This document shows, in pieces, positions 1 through 10,897 of a stretch of DNA of 64,000 nucleotides. The stretch covers positions 35,362,166 to 35,426,165 of the forward strand of contig OZ022508.1 in assembly GCA_963989385.1 (NCBI GenBank). The letters run 5' to 3'. Origin of the DNA: Ctena decussata (Eukaryota > Mollusca > Bivalvia > Lucinida > Lucinidae). The notes under the pieces are model-generated. The model was not told the DNA's origin. It was given only the letters and a program-made list of their open reading frames with translations, and ran no database searches. How positions within the stretch are numbered: the stretch's first letter is position 1; each line of letters opens with the position of its first letter. The position numbers were made by a program, and so were the translations under genes.

Positions 1-317
1 ATGCAGTTATTATCCATTCAAAAGGTTTTCTAGAGGTCGAGGCTCGCGCATGCAATAGAAGAGACTCATCAAATGTTTTATGACTTCACAGAAAAAAAGA
101 AGAAGAAGAAAAGAAAGAAAATGCTTCAAGAACACATCTGAATTGGCTTATTTTATAGCAGGTAGGCCAATCATGAAAGGTGTTCTTTGAGAAATGAGTT
201 CGATTCATTAACTTAATTTTATACAGGGTTGGGGCTTCTTTAAACAGCAGTAACATTTTTTGGCAGTCATCTGGTCAACGTTTATATGTTTCCTAAATAT
301 TGTGCAATTATCGAATC
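1..317. other. No gene recognised; 5' flank or upstream intron of the FAM20-like gene
   Basis: This stretch is AT-rich with a short purine-rich run of AAG/AAGA units near 90-120. I find no exon of the kinase N-lobe and no transposon terminus. Because the first recognised kinase exon begins in mid-codon at 680, this is most simply intron sequence. Confidence 0.4.
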
Positions 318-620
318 AGTATGTTATCAAATGAACATGCGCAACGCTTGAGTGCAGTTTATTATACTCAATATGCTACCAAACGAACATGAACAACATT
401 TGAGTGCAATTAGTGTACCCAATATGTTACCAAATGAACATGTACAACGCTTGAGTGTAATCATTACACTCAATACGTAACCAGTTGAACATGTGCAACG
501 CTTGCGTGCAATTATTACACTCAATACGTAACCAGTTTAACATGTATAACGCTTGAGTGCATTTATTACACTCAATTTATATCCAATTGAACATGTGAAT
601 AACTTGAGTGCAGTTATAGG
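318..620. repeat. Tandem repeat, unit about 51 bp, six copies
   Basis: The phrase GAACATG followed by AACGCTTGAGTGCA recurs at about 333, 385, 436, 487, 538 and 590, a period of 51-52 bp. Within each unit a TGAGTG block and a CACTCA block pair as a short inverted repeat, so each unit could form a small hairpin. Units differ by several substitutions, so this is an old array. It ends about 60 bp before the first recognised kinase exon, within the putative upstream intron. Confidence 0.8.
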
Positions 621-679
621 ACGTGTTCATTTGGCAATCTGTTGATTTTGTAAAAAATATCTCCTTTTTGTCTTGACAG

Positions 680-763
680 AAAAAAACACAACAGATCTGG
701 ACAAGTGTGTAACACTGGATGCGAACATCCAGAATACGAAATGGCTGCTTTCACACTTAACAG
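680..763 (+). CDS. FAM20-like kinase exon a (alpha-C region)
   Basis: The acceptor is a pyrimidine tract ending TTGACAG at 679 and the donor is CAG/GTACAC at 763/764. The exon enters in phase 2 (one base completes the first codon) and leaves with two bases, AG, that complete Arg with the first A of the next exon. It encodes HPEYEMAAFTLNR, matching the conserved FAM20 helix-C segment with its Glu and A-A-F-x-L-x-R pattern. The exon is 84 bp. The start of the exon is less certain than its end. Confidence 0.72.
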
Positions 764-3700
764 GTACACACTGGTCTGGCATTCAACACAGGTAACGAAG
801 ACAACGTAAGGAAACTTGCTTGTTCTGCTCATCAGGATAAGTTTGTTTCAGAAGTATAGTCTCACGGACCATCCGACCCCCGACTCTTGAAATAGGAATC
901 AAATGTTTTACTGAACTGATATGCATATCCGTGAAATGCTTGAAAACAATTTCTGGACTACAACGACTAGGCAACGAATTTGTGTAGAAACTTATTCAAG
1001 CCCTGCATTTATACTAGAAGGAATTTCTTCGAAAATCTGGTCTGACTAAGAGGTATAACAAACTGCCGGGTCCGTAAGAACATTACTTTGAAATTGATCT
1101 TAGAAGTATGTGAAAACAGTCGAGTTTTATAGTACGTTGCCTTCGTTGCCTATGTTGTTGCCAGACCAGTGTGAGGTAGGAAGATCACAAAAAATATGGG
1201 TTGGTCTTCATGGTTTCTGCCATTTTCACATAGGGGAACAATTTTCGTGATTTCATGTTTGCACTCTTGGAAGATAAAGCCCTTCAAGAAGGGGATTTAC
1301 TCTTACAGGAAGTTAATTGCTTCAAGAGGAGCAAACTCATTCCTTAAAGAGTTGACCCCAAATAGAAATAGCAGAGTTGCATGCCTTATAAGGAACCCAG
1401 TCACCTGAATTGCAAGTTCATTCAGTAAAAACGATTTTATTTCGAAGTCATTAGGCTAACATATAATTTGCCTGTCTAAGCTAGTGTCCTCTTGAGAGTC
1501 CAAAATATAACCATAATTTCAGTAAAAGTAGCATTCATACAGATTTATATAAACCTAAATGATATTCATTTACATGTGTGTGTTGTTTAGAATGTTTGAT
1601 CTGCGAAACATGCCGTATACAGCCGGAAGAATTATATCTTGGTCTAAAGAACTGGAACCTGTTGCTTCCTCGGAGCTGAAACAATTCATGGAAGTGGAAG
1701 ACGGTAAGCCGAAACTTTTCATTGTGTTCCTCTGCCCACCTCCGATAACGATGTTCCCCAGGAAGCTCAAGGGATCGAATCCGTAAAATCCAGCTCCTGG
1801 CATCAAGTCTTTCCGTTGAGTAAGTAAGCTGTTGATTGCCTGTATACACAACTTTGTCTGATTGGATAACGTCAAAAAATTGCGACAGTATATTCTGCGA
1901 TATACAATATCCCCTAATTATAATGCAACATATGAGCCACGACAGGAAAAAAACATCAAGGTGGCATGTGCGTCCAGCGATGACTCAGATCAACCAGTCT
2001 GATAAGTCTTCGCTGTCCGCATAGAGCTGGCGTAGACCCTTAGCTACCCTTTAAGTGCACAGCGAAGACTGATGGCTGATCAGAGTCTTCGCTGGGTGCA
2101 CATGCCACTTTGTTGGTTTTGTTGTGTCGCGGCATATATGTCTCAGCCACATCTTTTCATTAAGACATGATACTGTCTTCTATCTTTCAGATCAGTCTGT
2201 TTGTTTCAACTGGGAATGTTTAAGAGTCTCTCGAGCCAGATATTGCTTTAAGAACGGGGACATACCAGGAGCAGTCATATATTTTATAGAAAACAAAGTT
2301 CTGAAGAGCTTCAAAACGGAGGATCAACATACAAAGTATCATACATTTTATGAGCTAGGAGTTAATCGCATGGAGTAGGTTCTCCCTTTATTTTTTGACA
2401 CACAACAAGTATGTTTAGTTTCCCGTATAAACCCATAATTTACCAAAGGCAGGGTAACTGGGCGTTGCATCGATTGCCTATGGTGCCTGGTAATGTTAAA
2501 ACCCAAAACAGTCAGTCAGGGTAACTGAGACAATTACTAAGAGGACACACTAAAACTGGCATGTAATCCAGATACACTTTATTTGCACTATATTTTGATT
2601 TGATGTACTTTATGTATCGTTACCTCGAAGTTGTTCTCATATTTGTTTAAACACAATTTTACATTTAAAACGTTTTCTCATTATCCTGCATGCCACTAAA
2701 TAAAATGATCATTTACAGGGTAACTACAATTGAACGTCTTAAAAGCACCAAATAGCATGTAGACTTATATGAACTATTTCGTTTTCGGAATTGAAAAGGT
2801 ACGAGAAATCTTATTTAATTTTATTACTCTATTCAGTTTTATGTTATACAAAAAACTAAGCGAGTATGTTGTTTCTTGACTAAAAACGCCAAATAAATCA
2901 TTTAAACCTATTCACGTTGGCTTGGAATAAATTTTTATAAGAGTCTCGCTTCATTTCCTTAAATACCATCTAACACAGCTAAAGATAAAAATAACTGACT
3001 TTGCAAATAGCGTAGAGCCAGATAGGGCGGCTCATCATGAGCCTCCTCATCTGGATGTACACTGTTTGCCCTCTAGTCCTTAAGTTCTCAATATGATATC
3101 GTGTGTACGAAACATGTTTTGACATTTAGCAGACGTAGATTTTGTCGTTTGCTGTTTTGACGCTTTGAGTGTTAAAACTCATCAGACTTCACAGATTGCA
3201 GCCCGAAGCTTATGCCATGCATGCAAAGTGTCATCATATTTCTCTTCGATCTGATTACAGAGATCTCGAGAGGCTACCAGGAGATAAAACTTACTGCAAG
3301 AAATTTCGTCAAAATGATCTCTACAAGCAAGATACCTGGTTCTTAGATATCGTTGATATGGCTGTAATAGACTACCTGATATCACATATGGACTCGAGGC
3401 ATTTCTATATCAGTGAGCCAGGTAGAAATAAGGAGCCGCTCTTTAATGTGATGTTTGACTATGGTCGTGCGTGAGTATTATGCAACTTGGGAGATTTGAG
3501 TAAACATAGCAGCTACATGTATGTCTCTTTAGTAACCCATGTTTTCATGATTCAGTAATATTTGTCGTAAAAATAAATAACTAGAAAACGTTTTGATTAT
3601 ACAAATAATTAAATAAACAAAAAAAAAAACTAAATAAACTGAAGAATAAGATAAAAATAGCCATCAGAGGAGATGGCAAATCCCTCGACCGAAGGCCCCC

Positions 3701-6700
3701 TGCGCCTTGGTAAACAGGGTGCACTTCAAAACGCATATAAACAGTATACTGTCATTCTTTTATGCTCCTTATTGACACTATTTGCTTAATAGATGCATGA
3801 TTATCTAACACTCAGACCAAAACAATATGCCAGATTGCTAAAAAGAGGTAAAATCTCAAATAGCAACCATGTAGACAATGTATTGCATATGATACATTCA
3901 ACATTTCAAAATGTGTGAATAACTTCTAAAGTACAAGCCCTACAAATCTAATTTTGAGCTCTCTAGTAAGTGAATTTGGACAAAGAATCCAAATGTGTAA
4001 AACAAACAAAAAAAAATTATTTTGTGTGTGTGTGTGTGTGGGGGGGGGGACCTCGGAAAAGAATGAAAGCAAGAGTTATCATTCTTGTACGAGACAAACT
4101 GTCATGATCTGATCTCCATATCTGTGAAGTATCATAAAAATATTTCAAAGGGTATTCAAGTTATGGAGTGGACACTAAATCACACCTAAAACCATCAAGG
4201 GGAAATAACTCAAAAAGTAAGAAAGCAAGAGTTGTCATTCTTGTTTGCGACACATCAGCATGACCTGGACTACATAACTATGAAGTATCATGAAAATATT
4301 TCAAAGGGTATTCAAGTTATGGAGCGGACACGAAATCACACCTTACACCATCAAGGGGAAATAACTCAAAAAGTAAGAAAGCAAGAGTTGTCATTCGTAT
4401 TTGAGACATATCATCATGACCTGTTCTACATATCTGTGAAGTATCATGAAAATATTTCAAAAGGTATTCAAGTTATGGAGCGGACACGAATTCACACCTA
4501 AAACCATCAAGGGGAAATAACTCAAAAATTAAGAAAGCAGGTGTTGTCATTCTTGTTCGCGACACATCGCCACATCGCCATGACCTGTTCTACATATAGG
4601 CCATGAGCCAGATATGGTTTACCTCCCCCCCCCAGGGGTAGTTTTGTAGACCATACTTTTCTTAAAGACCAGCATCTTAGAAGTATTTTGCAGCATGTTA
4701 GCCCTCTGGCGATTGGGGCGTTAAGCTGTAACAGCCTGTTACATTACGTTACCCATTAAAATAATAAACATAAAATAAAAATTATCAAAAATTATAAAAA
4801 AAATGAAAGTCACTTTCCTATGTTTAAAATTATAATGGAATCTAATAGAACAATCCAATAGCTAAAAGTTATGATGTTTGAAACTTCACTTTAGCCTACG
4901 TGGTGTAGTATACGTGACGTTTTTCTTTACTCTGCATTAAAATTGCAATTTCCATCCAAAATACTTTCTTTTTGTAAGTTATTCCTTTTATATTAGACCA
5001 AATGTTTGTTAATTTATTAAAGAAAATTTATTGATCTTTTCAGATCTGCAAAAAATATTATCCTATCTTGTATACTTTGGGAGAAATAGAACGTTGAACA
5101 CAGTAACCCCTTACTAATGTTCCATATTACAATTATCACTTTCCGTATAATTCAAGCGCTTGAACAACACTATTGGAATTGATAACAACAGTAAAAGGTA
5201 ATATTGAATATGCCAGCCTTTTTAAACAGCAAGGAGAAGTTCAACAATATTTTGAATGCATTTTAGTCGGCCATAATGATTGATTATATACGTTACCTAT
5301 GGCTACTTTTGTTAAAATCATATCATTTGAAGATAGAATCATTTTATCTTCTTTGGTAGCAGTTTCTTCATAAAAGAATCTTTTAATATAAGAGAAAATG
5401 CATTCTGGTTTATTTTCTATGATAAGCTATTACTAGAAGTAACGTAAATAACATTAACATTTAAAATATTTTGTTATAATACCTTTAATCAGGTTTTTTC
5501 CACTGTCACATTAAAAAATAACACATATAAATCTGGGTGTTTTTATGATATATTGTGTACTTGGACCTATCAACAATTCTCTCAGTGATTATTTTTAGGG
5601 ATTTAGGTGTGTTTTATACGTGATTAAACACAGTATACTTCAAATTGTAATGTCAAGGGCATTGACATATTCTGCACATGTAAAAAGGTTTTCTGTTTAC
5701 TTTGTTAGTATATCAAAAATCAAATTATTTCATAATGACATTGGCCAGTTTGTTTCTTTTACAAATTGTACGTCTGAGTTCTAAAGACAGTAACATACCT
5801 GAAATTTTGTTATATACATCTGAAAAATCCAAAAATTCCCAAAAATAATAAATAAATCAAAAATAAAATAAAATAAAATAAGATAAAAGATGAAAAATAC
5901 TTCAGAAAAGATAAAGCCGCAGCTATTAAAAGCCAGCACTGATTTTGCATATAGGGCTCGAATAAAATGATATGCAATCAGTTTGATACCATTAAAAGCT
6001 AAGCAGTTTAGACGTGTTTAGTTTAAAACTATAAAATAATCAGTAATCAACTATGCAAACTGGAGTTCCACCTTGTTTATTGACATGATTTGTTATAGCT
6101 TTTACGTGCACACTGAAAAACTATAAAGCAGAACAGTAACCTGAAGTTTAAAGGCTTAAGCCAAATACAGTTCTGCATCAAAGCTAATGTAGATATTTGC
6201 TGGCAGCGTATACTTACTTTTGTAAGACGATCGTATATTTTACGTTACCAGAGAAAACAACATTGCTGATTTACAGATAAGAAACAAACAAACTTTTGAA
6301 AATAATTAATGGTAGTGTCAATACATTGCTTTGCTTAGTTAATTTATGTAACTAACACTTATGTGTCAACCAGGAGTTTGGGAAAATAGTATCAGAAATT
6401 CAGAAATATTTAATACAGAAAAGAGACACTGGCAGTTTACTAGTATACTGTAGCAATATATAAATCTATAAATCTGTGTTTAAGATGATCTATATTTCTA
6501 TGCTTTTGTTCCTGCTCTTTAAAGTCTCACTACATTAAAAATCTCCTTAAGAATCTAACTACATTCAGTCATCTCTTAAAGAATCTATTCACTTAAGAAC
6601 ATAAAGACACGTTTAGTTGGACAAAACTGGTTTTTTTTCAGGGTCAGTGTTCCAGTACCTCTGCACACATAATAAAATGGCAAATGAAAATGACAAAATA

Positions 6701-9700
6701 TATATATGTTCTTCATCGCTGTTCAGGTATTTATGAGCAAATCTTAGTTGTTCTCCTTCAGAATGCATTTGTCTACACTGTAGTTATATGCTTTGCAGCA
6801 TAATATTGAGAAAAACAGAAAGACCAAACAAGTAACGTATACAACGTATTTATTGAGAGTTTATGAATTCTTCATTTCCGATATCCTTAACTAGTAATAC
6901 AGTATTTCTGAAGAGCAAATAATCAAACAATAGAAATAGTGCATACCTTTTCATGCCAAGGAAGGGCTAACCTAAGTAACTTACTGCATTTGATCTCCGT
7001 GACCTTGTATTACCATATTGTTTACTTTTTAGCAATAAATGTGACTGTAAACTGCTTATGTATGATATCTTACTGCTTATCAAATCATCCTTGTCTAAAT
7101 ATGTTAAATACTGTTAGAGAATAAAGCCCCAATTTTAGTTGTTACATTATTGAAAATTGTGTGACTGAAATTTGTATTTCGCAACACATTTAGTCCTTGA
7201 TAGTAACAACAAGTGGGACTAAAACCATAGGGGTTTGCAAAAATTACCTGACTATTTGGATATTTGTATCAACATAATGAAAAAAGAACCCCTGAACAGG
7301 CTGAAGACAGAATGTTGTATGCGTTATAAAGTATGTCACTTTCTATACTCCTTAAATTTTCACATTGTTAACATTTTGTAATGTATTTGATGGCCGGGAG
7401 CTGCATAAAAAGATCACGTAGATCACAAATTAACATATAAGTTATGATCACTGGAGCCACACATATTTGTTAATCCATGTAAAGCAGTTTCTGTGCAAAG
7501 AGGCTCGTGGCTGACGATTCGACTGACAGCATGGAAATATGGTGTTAATGCATGCTGGCAGAGTTGGTACTGCTTTTGATTGCCTCGGCTGGTAGTCACA
7601 GTTGCATATTTGTATGTAGGGTAATTGAATGGCTCAGCCAACAGCACAGGTAGCGAAACTGGTTTTATCCCCATCATAACGAGAACCTAAATATTAATCA
7701 GTTGCAGTATAATTTATACTTACTTCTTTTAATGCATAAATTTAAAAAAAAAAAAAAAACATTTTTATGAAGTCACTTTTAAGTGAGAACAAATTGTAGG
7801 CAAGGTCGAACTGCTTCAGCTGTAACAATCTATGTGCGTCTTGCTGAACTCTTGCGTATTTCAAAGAGCTACATTTGTCATCTGACTACCAGTGGTAAGC
7901 TTATACTATAGCAATAAATACTTCATGCCGCCAGGGAACTAAACTTTTGATAACAGATGACTCACAAATCTTATTCCTCGACATCTTACATTTATGTAAC
8001 GTAATGTTACTGTTAGATTGCTTTTCAAATATCCACTATAAGATTTTTTTTATATAGTTTGAGGACACATAACATTGACATTTCTTCATATTTACATATA
8101 CAACAGTATCTACTGAAGACAAAGATAACATTGAAATATAAAATGCAGCTAATTTTGGCTTTCGTCACTTTTCTCGTCATTTTGTAGGTTAAATTCTTCA
8201 AAAATAAGATTGTTTCTGTCCCCAATTAATGTATCCACTGCTAATTTAACTGCTGCCTAAATTATCTAAGCTGGACATGAATAAAGATTGACGGAGCACG
8301 TATAAACTTCAGTCCACCAATTCAGCGATTTAGTCTGATTCTGTTTTTTTTGTTTTTTTTTTGTGGTTATATACGTTACATATTTATCGTGACTGCTGAC
8401 GAGTTTTGTAAGACTTAAGATTGTTTCTTTTCTATACTAGAATATTGAAACAGTCATATATATGACATTAACTTTTCGCTACACTTAAATTCTTAAAATT
8501 TGCTCCTTATATTACATGTATTTAGACACTGAAGGGGAAAAAACGTCAAACGCAATGTAAACTACGTTATACGGGTTAGTCAACTTATCCTTGACAATGT
8601 CAATAACTTTGAAACAGTGATTTATGTACTAGCAGACAAAACCCAACATTATTTAGGGCGAATACTAACATGTGTACAACAATGCGTATCTTGTATTATA
8701 ACGTGAATATGTAAATTTGGGTAGTGTAATTGACGTTGACGTCATTCGTTAACGCCCCAACGTACAGAGGGCTAACATGTGTCATTTTGTTTCATATATA
8801 ATGTAGTTTTAGAAAATTATAGGGTACAAAACTCCGGGGGGGGGGGGGGGGGAGGGGGCTCTGTTGTCAGCTCAAGGTCTAATATCTGTGAAGTTTCATG
8901 AAAATATTTCAAAGGGTATTCAAGTTATGGAGCGGACATGAAATCGCACCTAAAACCATCAAGGGGAAATAACTCAAAAAGTAAGAAAGCAAGAGTTGTC
9001 ATTCTTGTTCGCGACACATCGTCATGACCTGCTCTACATATCTGTGAAGTATCATGAAAATATTCCAACGGGTATTTAAGTTACAGAGCGGACACGAATC
9101 TGCCAAAAATTCAACAAAAGGGAGTTAACTCAAAAATTACAAAAGCAAGAGTTACCATTCTTGCACGCGACACATCGCCATGACCTGTTCTACATAACTG
9201 TGAAGTATCATGAAAATATTCCAAACGGTATTCAAGATAAGGAGCGGACAAGAAAATGTTTACGGACGGACAGACGGACGGACGGACAGACGGACAGACG
9301 GACGCCAGGCTCATCGCTATATCCCCCGAACCTTTCGGTCGGGGGATAAAAAGGCAAGACGCGCCGTCTTTTAAAAGAAAAAAAGCTGCTTTTTTCTGAA
9401 TGCAAAGATGTATGATAATGGTACACTGGTACACTGCAATAGTTTCCGTCCTTTTGACATAGAAAAAAAAACATTGGGAATTCCTGTTTGCTTCCCAGAC
9501 GACAAATTGGATATAAATTCTTCTTACGTGTCTAAGTAAGAATTACCCCCTCCCCCCGCCCTACAAGTTTTCCCATTCACATTAAAAAATGTCAGCTGGA
9601 CAATTTTCTGATGGAATTTCCTTTCAATTTTCAAATGAAACGAGGTTTCAAACATCTAAGTTTCAAGAGCGAATCTCTGTGACTTAAACTTTTTACTAAA

Positions 9701-10455
9701 GTATTTTCTTGTTTTCTTTCAGATTTTGCCAAACTCATCATATACACGCTCTTGCTCCGCTGATACAATGCTGCAAGTAAGAAACATTTCTTTGTGAACA
9801 AAATTGGGGGTGTAATGGATTACCCTTTTTAGTAATTTATAAATTATCTCGTCCGTAACCAAAACATGTCCAACAGATTTCTCAGCAACCGCTTAGTGAG
9901 CCAAAATGTTCATGTTTAGTATATATACTACTGATCATTAGTCGAATGAAATTTTAAAATGGTTGTAGAACTGAACTAATGTAAGTACATGCATTTGAAA
10001 GCGGATTTCTGTGTACTACTTTAAATGGAAATAAAAAATAGTTCATGAATATAATCGTTAGAAAGGTTTTTGAATCTGTAAAATTCATAATTTTAACAAA
10101 GATTGAAACCCATTAACTGCAATACCATATGTACGAGTACATGTAGCTAGAATTGAAATTCTCTATAATACGACTCGATCGACTAATGGCGAAATTACTA
10201 ATTCTTCTCACGAGCTACCTGTTACAAATGTTACTCCTTTATTGCAGGATTCGCACAAGACTATTCAAGGCAATGGTCAAGTTCCAGGATTCTCTTGAAG
10301 AAACTTTCGTCTCTTTAACAAAAGGTGATCCGCTTCACCCATTGCTTCTACCGGAGCTGATGAGCGACATGAAAAGTAAATTGAAACAGACGTTGGCATT
10401 TATTGACTTCTGTAGAAATTTCGATGGTGATTCTGAGGTTTTTGTGGACTTATGA
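680..10455 (+). CDS. FAM20-family secretory-pathway kinase, C-terminal six exons (5' end missing)
   Basis: Joined exons 680-763, 1591-1703, 2191-2374, 3195-3470, 9723-9776 and 10248-10455 give 305 residues and a stop. All five introns are GT-AG and every phase matches. Visible family features: an alpha-C Glu block (EYEMAAFTLNR), a PYTAGRI block matching the family's P-x-x-GR segment, Cys pairs in CFNWEC and ARYC, a core LDIVDMAVIDYLISHMD with the putative catalytic Asp at 193, a DFG-like FDYGRA with Asp 215, and LAPLIQCC at 229-236. FAM20 proteins are Golgi or secreted kinases: FAM20C phosphorylates secreted proteins and FAM20B phosphorylates xylose in proteoglycan linkers. Both active-site Asp are kept, so activity is plausible. 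Some blocks look more FAM20B-like and others FAM20C-like, so I leave the subtype open. The N-lobe is not in view. Confidence 0.85.
764..1590 (+). other. Intron of the FAM20-like gene, no element recognised
   Basis: GT-AG intron with donor GTACAC and acceptor TTGTTTAG. Short open frames occur on both strands, including one at 1196-1408, but none resembles the kinase or a mobile element. They are taken as chance frames. Confidence 0.6.
1591..1703 (+). CDS. FAM20-like kinase exon b
   Basis: The acceptor is TTGTTTAG at 1590 and the donor is GAC G/GTAAGCC. It reads FDLRNMPYTAGRIISW then SKELEPVASSEL, corresponding to the FAM20 segment R-x-x-P-x-x-x-GR followed by x-E-x-x-PVA. The exon exits in phase 1, and the leftover G joins AT of the next exon to give Asp. 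The antisense open frame over the same interval is a shadow. Confidence 0.85.
1934..2133. mobile_element. GAGCC foldback MITE, copy A (shortened)
   Basis: Member of the palindromic family with GAGCCGCGAC-type termini. The left end reads GAGCCACGACAGG and the right end TGTTGTGTCGCGGC, and the interior repeats the CAGATCA/CTGATCAGA and TCTTCGCTG blocks in both orientations. It is flanked on both sides by ATAT (1930-1933 and 2134-2137). At 200 bp it is shorter than full copies of about 236 bp. It lies in the intron between exons b and c. Confidence 0.85.
2191..2374 (+). CDS. FAM20-like kinase exon c (cysteine-bearing segment)
   Basis: The acceptor is TCTATCTTTCAG at 2190; the donor is probably GA/GTAGGT at 2374/2375, which leaves two bases that fit the next exon. 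It encodes DQSVCFNWECLRVSRARYC followed by FKNGDIPGAV, matching the CFYG-x-C and D/G-D-I-x-G-S/A segments of FAM20 proteins. The cysteines probably form the conserved disulfides. An alternative donor four bases downstream would break the phase. Confidence 0.82.
2375..3194 (+). other. Intron of the FAM20-like gene with a 50-bp palindrome
   Basis: GT-AG intron. It is otherwise unremarkable AT-rich sequence, but 3008-3060 holds a diverged copy of the short GGCTCATCATGAGCC palindrome also seen near 32857, 46744, 52553 and 54621. Confidence 0.6.
3008..3060. repeat. Short palindrome of the GGCTCAT-ATGAGCC type
   Basis: About 53 bp with an outer AGCGTAGA/TGTACACT arm and a core GGCGGCTCATCATGAGCCTC. 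It is the diverged cousin of the palindromes at 32857-32909 and 54621-54681 and of the centre of the GGGGAGAGTCGG MITEs. Confidence 0.6.
3195..3470 (+). CDS. FAM20-like kinase exon d (catalytic core)
   Basis: The acceptor is GACTTCACAG at 3194, chosen over TTGCAG at 3201 because it alone supplies the single base needed to complete the split codon. The donor is GTGAGTATT at 3471. The exon carries FLDIVDMAVIDYLISHMD, then SRHF, and ends in FDYGR. These match the FAM20 catalytic loop (putative base Asp 193) and the metal-binding Asp (215). The family usually has an R-H-H triplet after the Asp; here it is S-R-H, a noticeable departure. Confidence 0.9.
4597..8881. mobile_element. 4.3-kb TIR element, copy 1
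   Basis: The termini TAGGCCATGAGC and GCTCAAGGTCTA form an imperfect terminal inverted repeat. Behind each terminus lies a C/G homopolymer run, then AGTTTTGTA, then an inverted CATGTTAGCCCTCTG-x-CG-x-T-x-GGGGCGTTAA block. ATA is present on both sides (4594-4596 and 8882-8884), and removing the element plus one ATA restores a pearl core unit. The interior is AT-rich with no recognisable transposase; the only frame kept in both copies is 7423-7677 (-). Copy 2, inverted, is at 38542-43307. Confidence 0.85.
7423..7677 (-). CDS. Hypothetical 84-residue ORF inside the 4.3-kb TIR element
   Basis: The frame runs from a double Met (MMGIKPVSLPV) to a stop and has no family I recognise. It is rich in His, Cys and Leu in the second half (QLCQHALTP, SHEPLCTETALHG, NMCGSSDHN). 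The second copy of the element keeps the same frame from RGNQKQ to CGSRDHN with few changes, but has lost one base just upstream (40310 region), which breaks the N-terminal part. It may be an exon or a residue of an element-encoded protein, or a chance frame. No signal peptide or membrane segment is evident. Confidence 0.3.
   Translation of the reverse strand: MMGIKPVSLPVLLAEPFNYPTYKYATVTTSRGNQKQYQLCQHALTPYFHAVSRIVSHEPLCTETALHGLTNMCGSSDHNLYVNL
9723..9776 (+). CDS. FAM20-like kinase exon e (54 bp)
   Basis: The acceptor is TTTTCTTTCAG at 9722 and the donor CAA/GTAAG. It encodes FCQTHHIHALAPLIQCC, equivalent to the FAM20 segment that follows the DFG-like motif and ends in L-A-P-L-x-Q-C-C. Its phases fit exon d (GC + A gives Ala) and exon f (AA + G gives Lys). 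Such a small exon is easily missed by gene finders, but the motif and phase leave little doubt. Confidence 0.9.
10248..10455 (+). CDS. FAM20-like kinase terminal exon f
   Basis: The acceptor is CTTTATTGCAG at 10247 and the stop TGA is at 10453-10455. It encodes IRTRLFKAMVKFQ, then GDPLHPLLLPEL and a helical C-terminus, matching the FAM20 C-lobe after QCC-x-IR, including the D-P-x-x-P-x-L segment. The upstream Met at 10153 in the same frame lies in the intron. A candidate polyadenylation signal AATAAA is at 10690-10695, inside the direct repeat that borders the LINE. Confidence 0.88.
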
Positions 10456-10663
10456 TATAAATCACGGAAAAAAGGAAAAAGAAATAATTTGGTCGTTGAG
10501 TTTGTAATTGAATCACAATCAGTGATTTGTATCGGCCATAGCGTTTCCAAGCTTTGATTATAGTGTATCGCGGGTATGAAACTTCATAATTGGAGACAAG
10601 GCTCTGATAAGCAAATGTTACGTGGGTCTTCCGCAGCACGTGCGGCTCCGACTATGTTTGTTA

Positions 10664-10837
10664 TAAACGAGATCTAAAAACAGAAAAACAATAAATATGG
10701 ATGGCAACTGACATGTTCTCTTTCACAACCTATAACGTCAGATTTTTCGATATTTGACGCGTGATTAAGCTAGCTGAAACTCTACAAGTAGCGCTTCGAT
10801 CTTCCCAGAACTTTAGCTCCGTCTACTAGCTTCGTCA
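10664..10837. repeat. Left member of a long direct repeat flanking LINE 1
   Basis: From TAAACGAGATCT to CTAGCTTCGTCA this 174-bp block is repeated at 16395-16579 with only about six substitutions, one homopolymer difference and one 9-bp indel (GCTAGCTG versus GCTATCTGTCGTCGCTG). It begins about 210 bp after the kinase stop codon and contains the candidate AATAAA. It could be an exceptionally long target-site duplication, a tandem duplication that predates the LINE, or LINE 5' sequence from a head-to-tail copy. Confidence 0.9.
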
Positions 10838-10897
10838 TTTTAAGGACATTTGTGACTTAAAAATATATAGCAGCTTAAACAGCTAACACACAGCATA

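Larger units (their letters stand above)
3658..9348 (-). mobile_element. Pearl-like repeat F1, copy 1, interrupted by the 4.3-kb TIR element
   Basis: Read on the minus strand it starts with the hairpin TATCCCCCGACCGAAAGG at 9348, followed by a GTCC/CGTC microsatellite (9260-9302). Tandem core units of about 156-167 bp follow (8885-9240, continued at 4050-4596), then an AT-rich body and a terminal hairpin GCCATC-GATGGC (3658-3676). It lies between an A-run on each side. The 4597-8881 element splits a core unit inside TACATA/TCTGTG. The architecture of hairpin, ACGG-type microsatellite and about 160-bp core repeats is that of the bivalve pearl elements, thought to be Helitron-related; that assignment is from memory of the class. 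Copy 2 is at 18659-22316. Confidence 0.75.
3471..9722 (+). other. Large intron of the FAM20-like gene, built from nested transposons
   Basis: GT-AG intron of about 6.25 kb. Most of it is a pearl-like repeat (3658-9348) that is itself split by a 4.3-kb TIR element (4597-8881). Removing both leaves well under 1 kb. No exon or host gene was found inside. Confidence 0.8.

Noticed and set aside
1570..1875. Frames of over 100 codons on the minus strand opposite kinase exon b
   Set aside because: The plus strand has a phase-consistent exon with FAM20 motifs here, so the antisense frames are shadows.
9111..9474. Overlapping frames with Ser/Val/Cys/Pro repeats (such as SVCPSVRPSVCPSV) that look like repetitive proteins
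   Set aside because: They are translations of the GGAC/GTCC microsatellite and adjoining pearl core; the same pattern appears in every pearl copy and in several frames.
10153..10247. Coding extension upstream of the terminal kinase exon in the same open frame
   Set aside because: The sequence just before 10248 is a good polypyrimidine-AG acceptor and the family homology starts exactly at IRTR.
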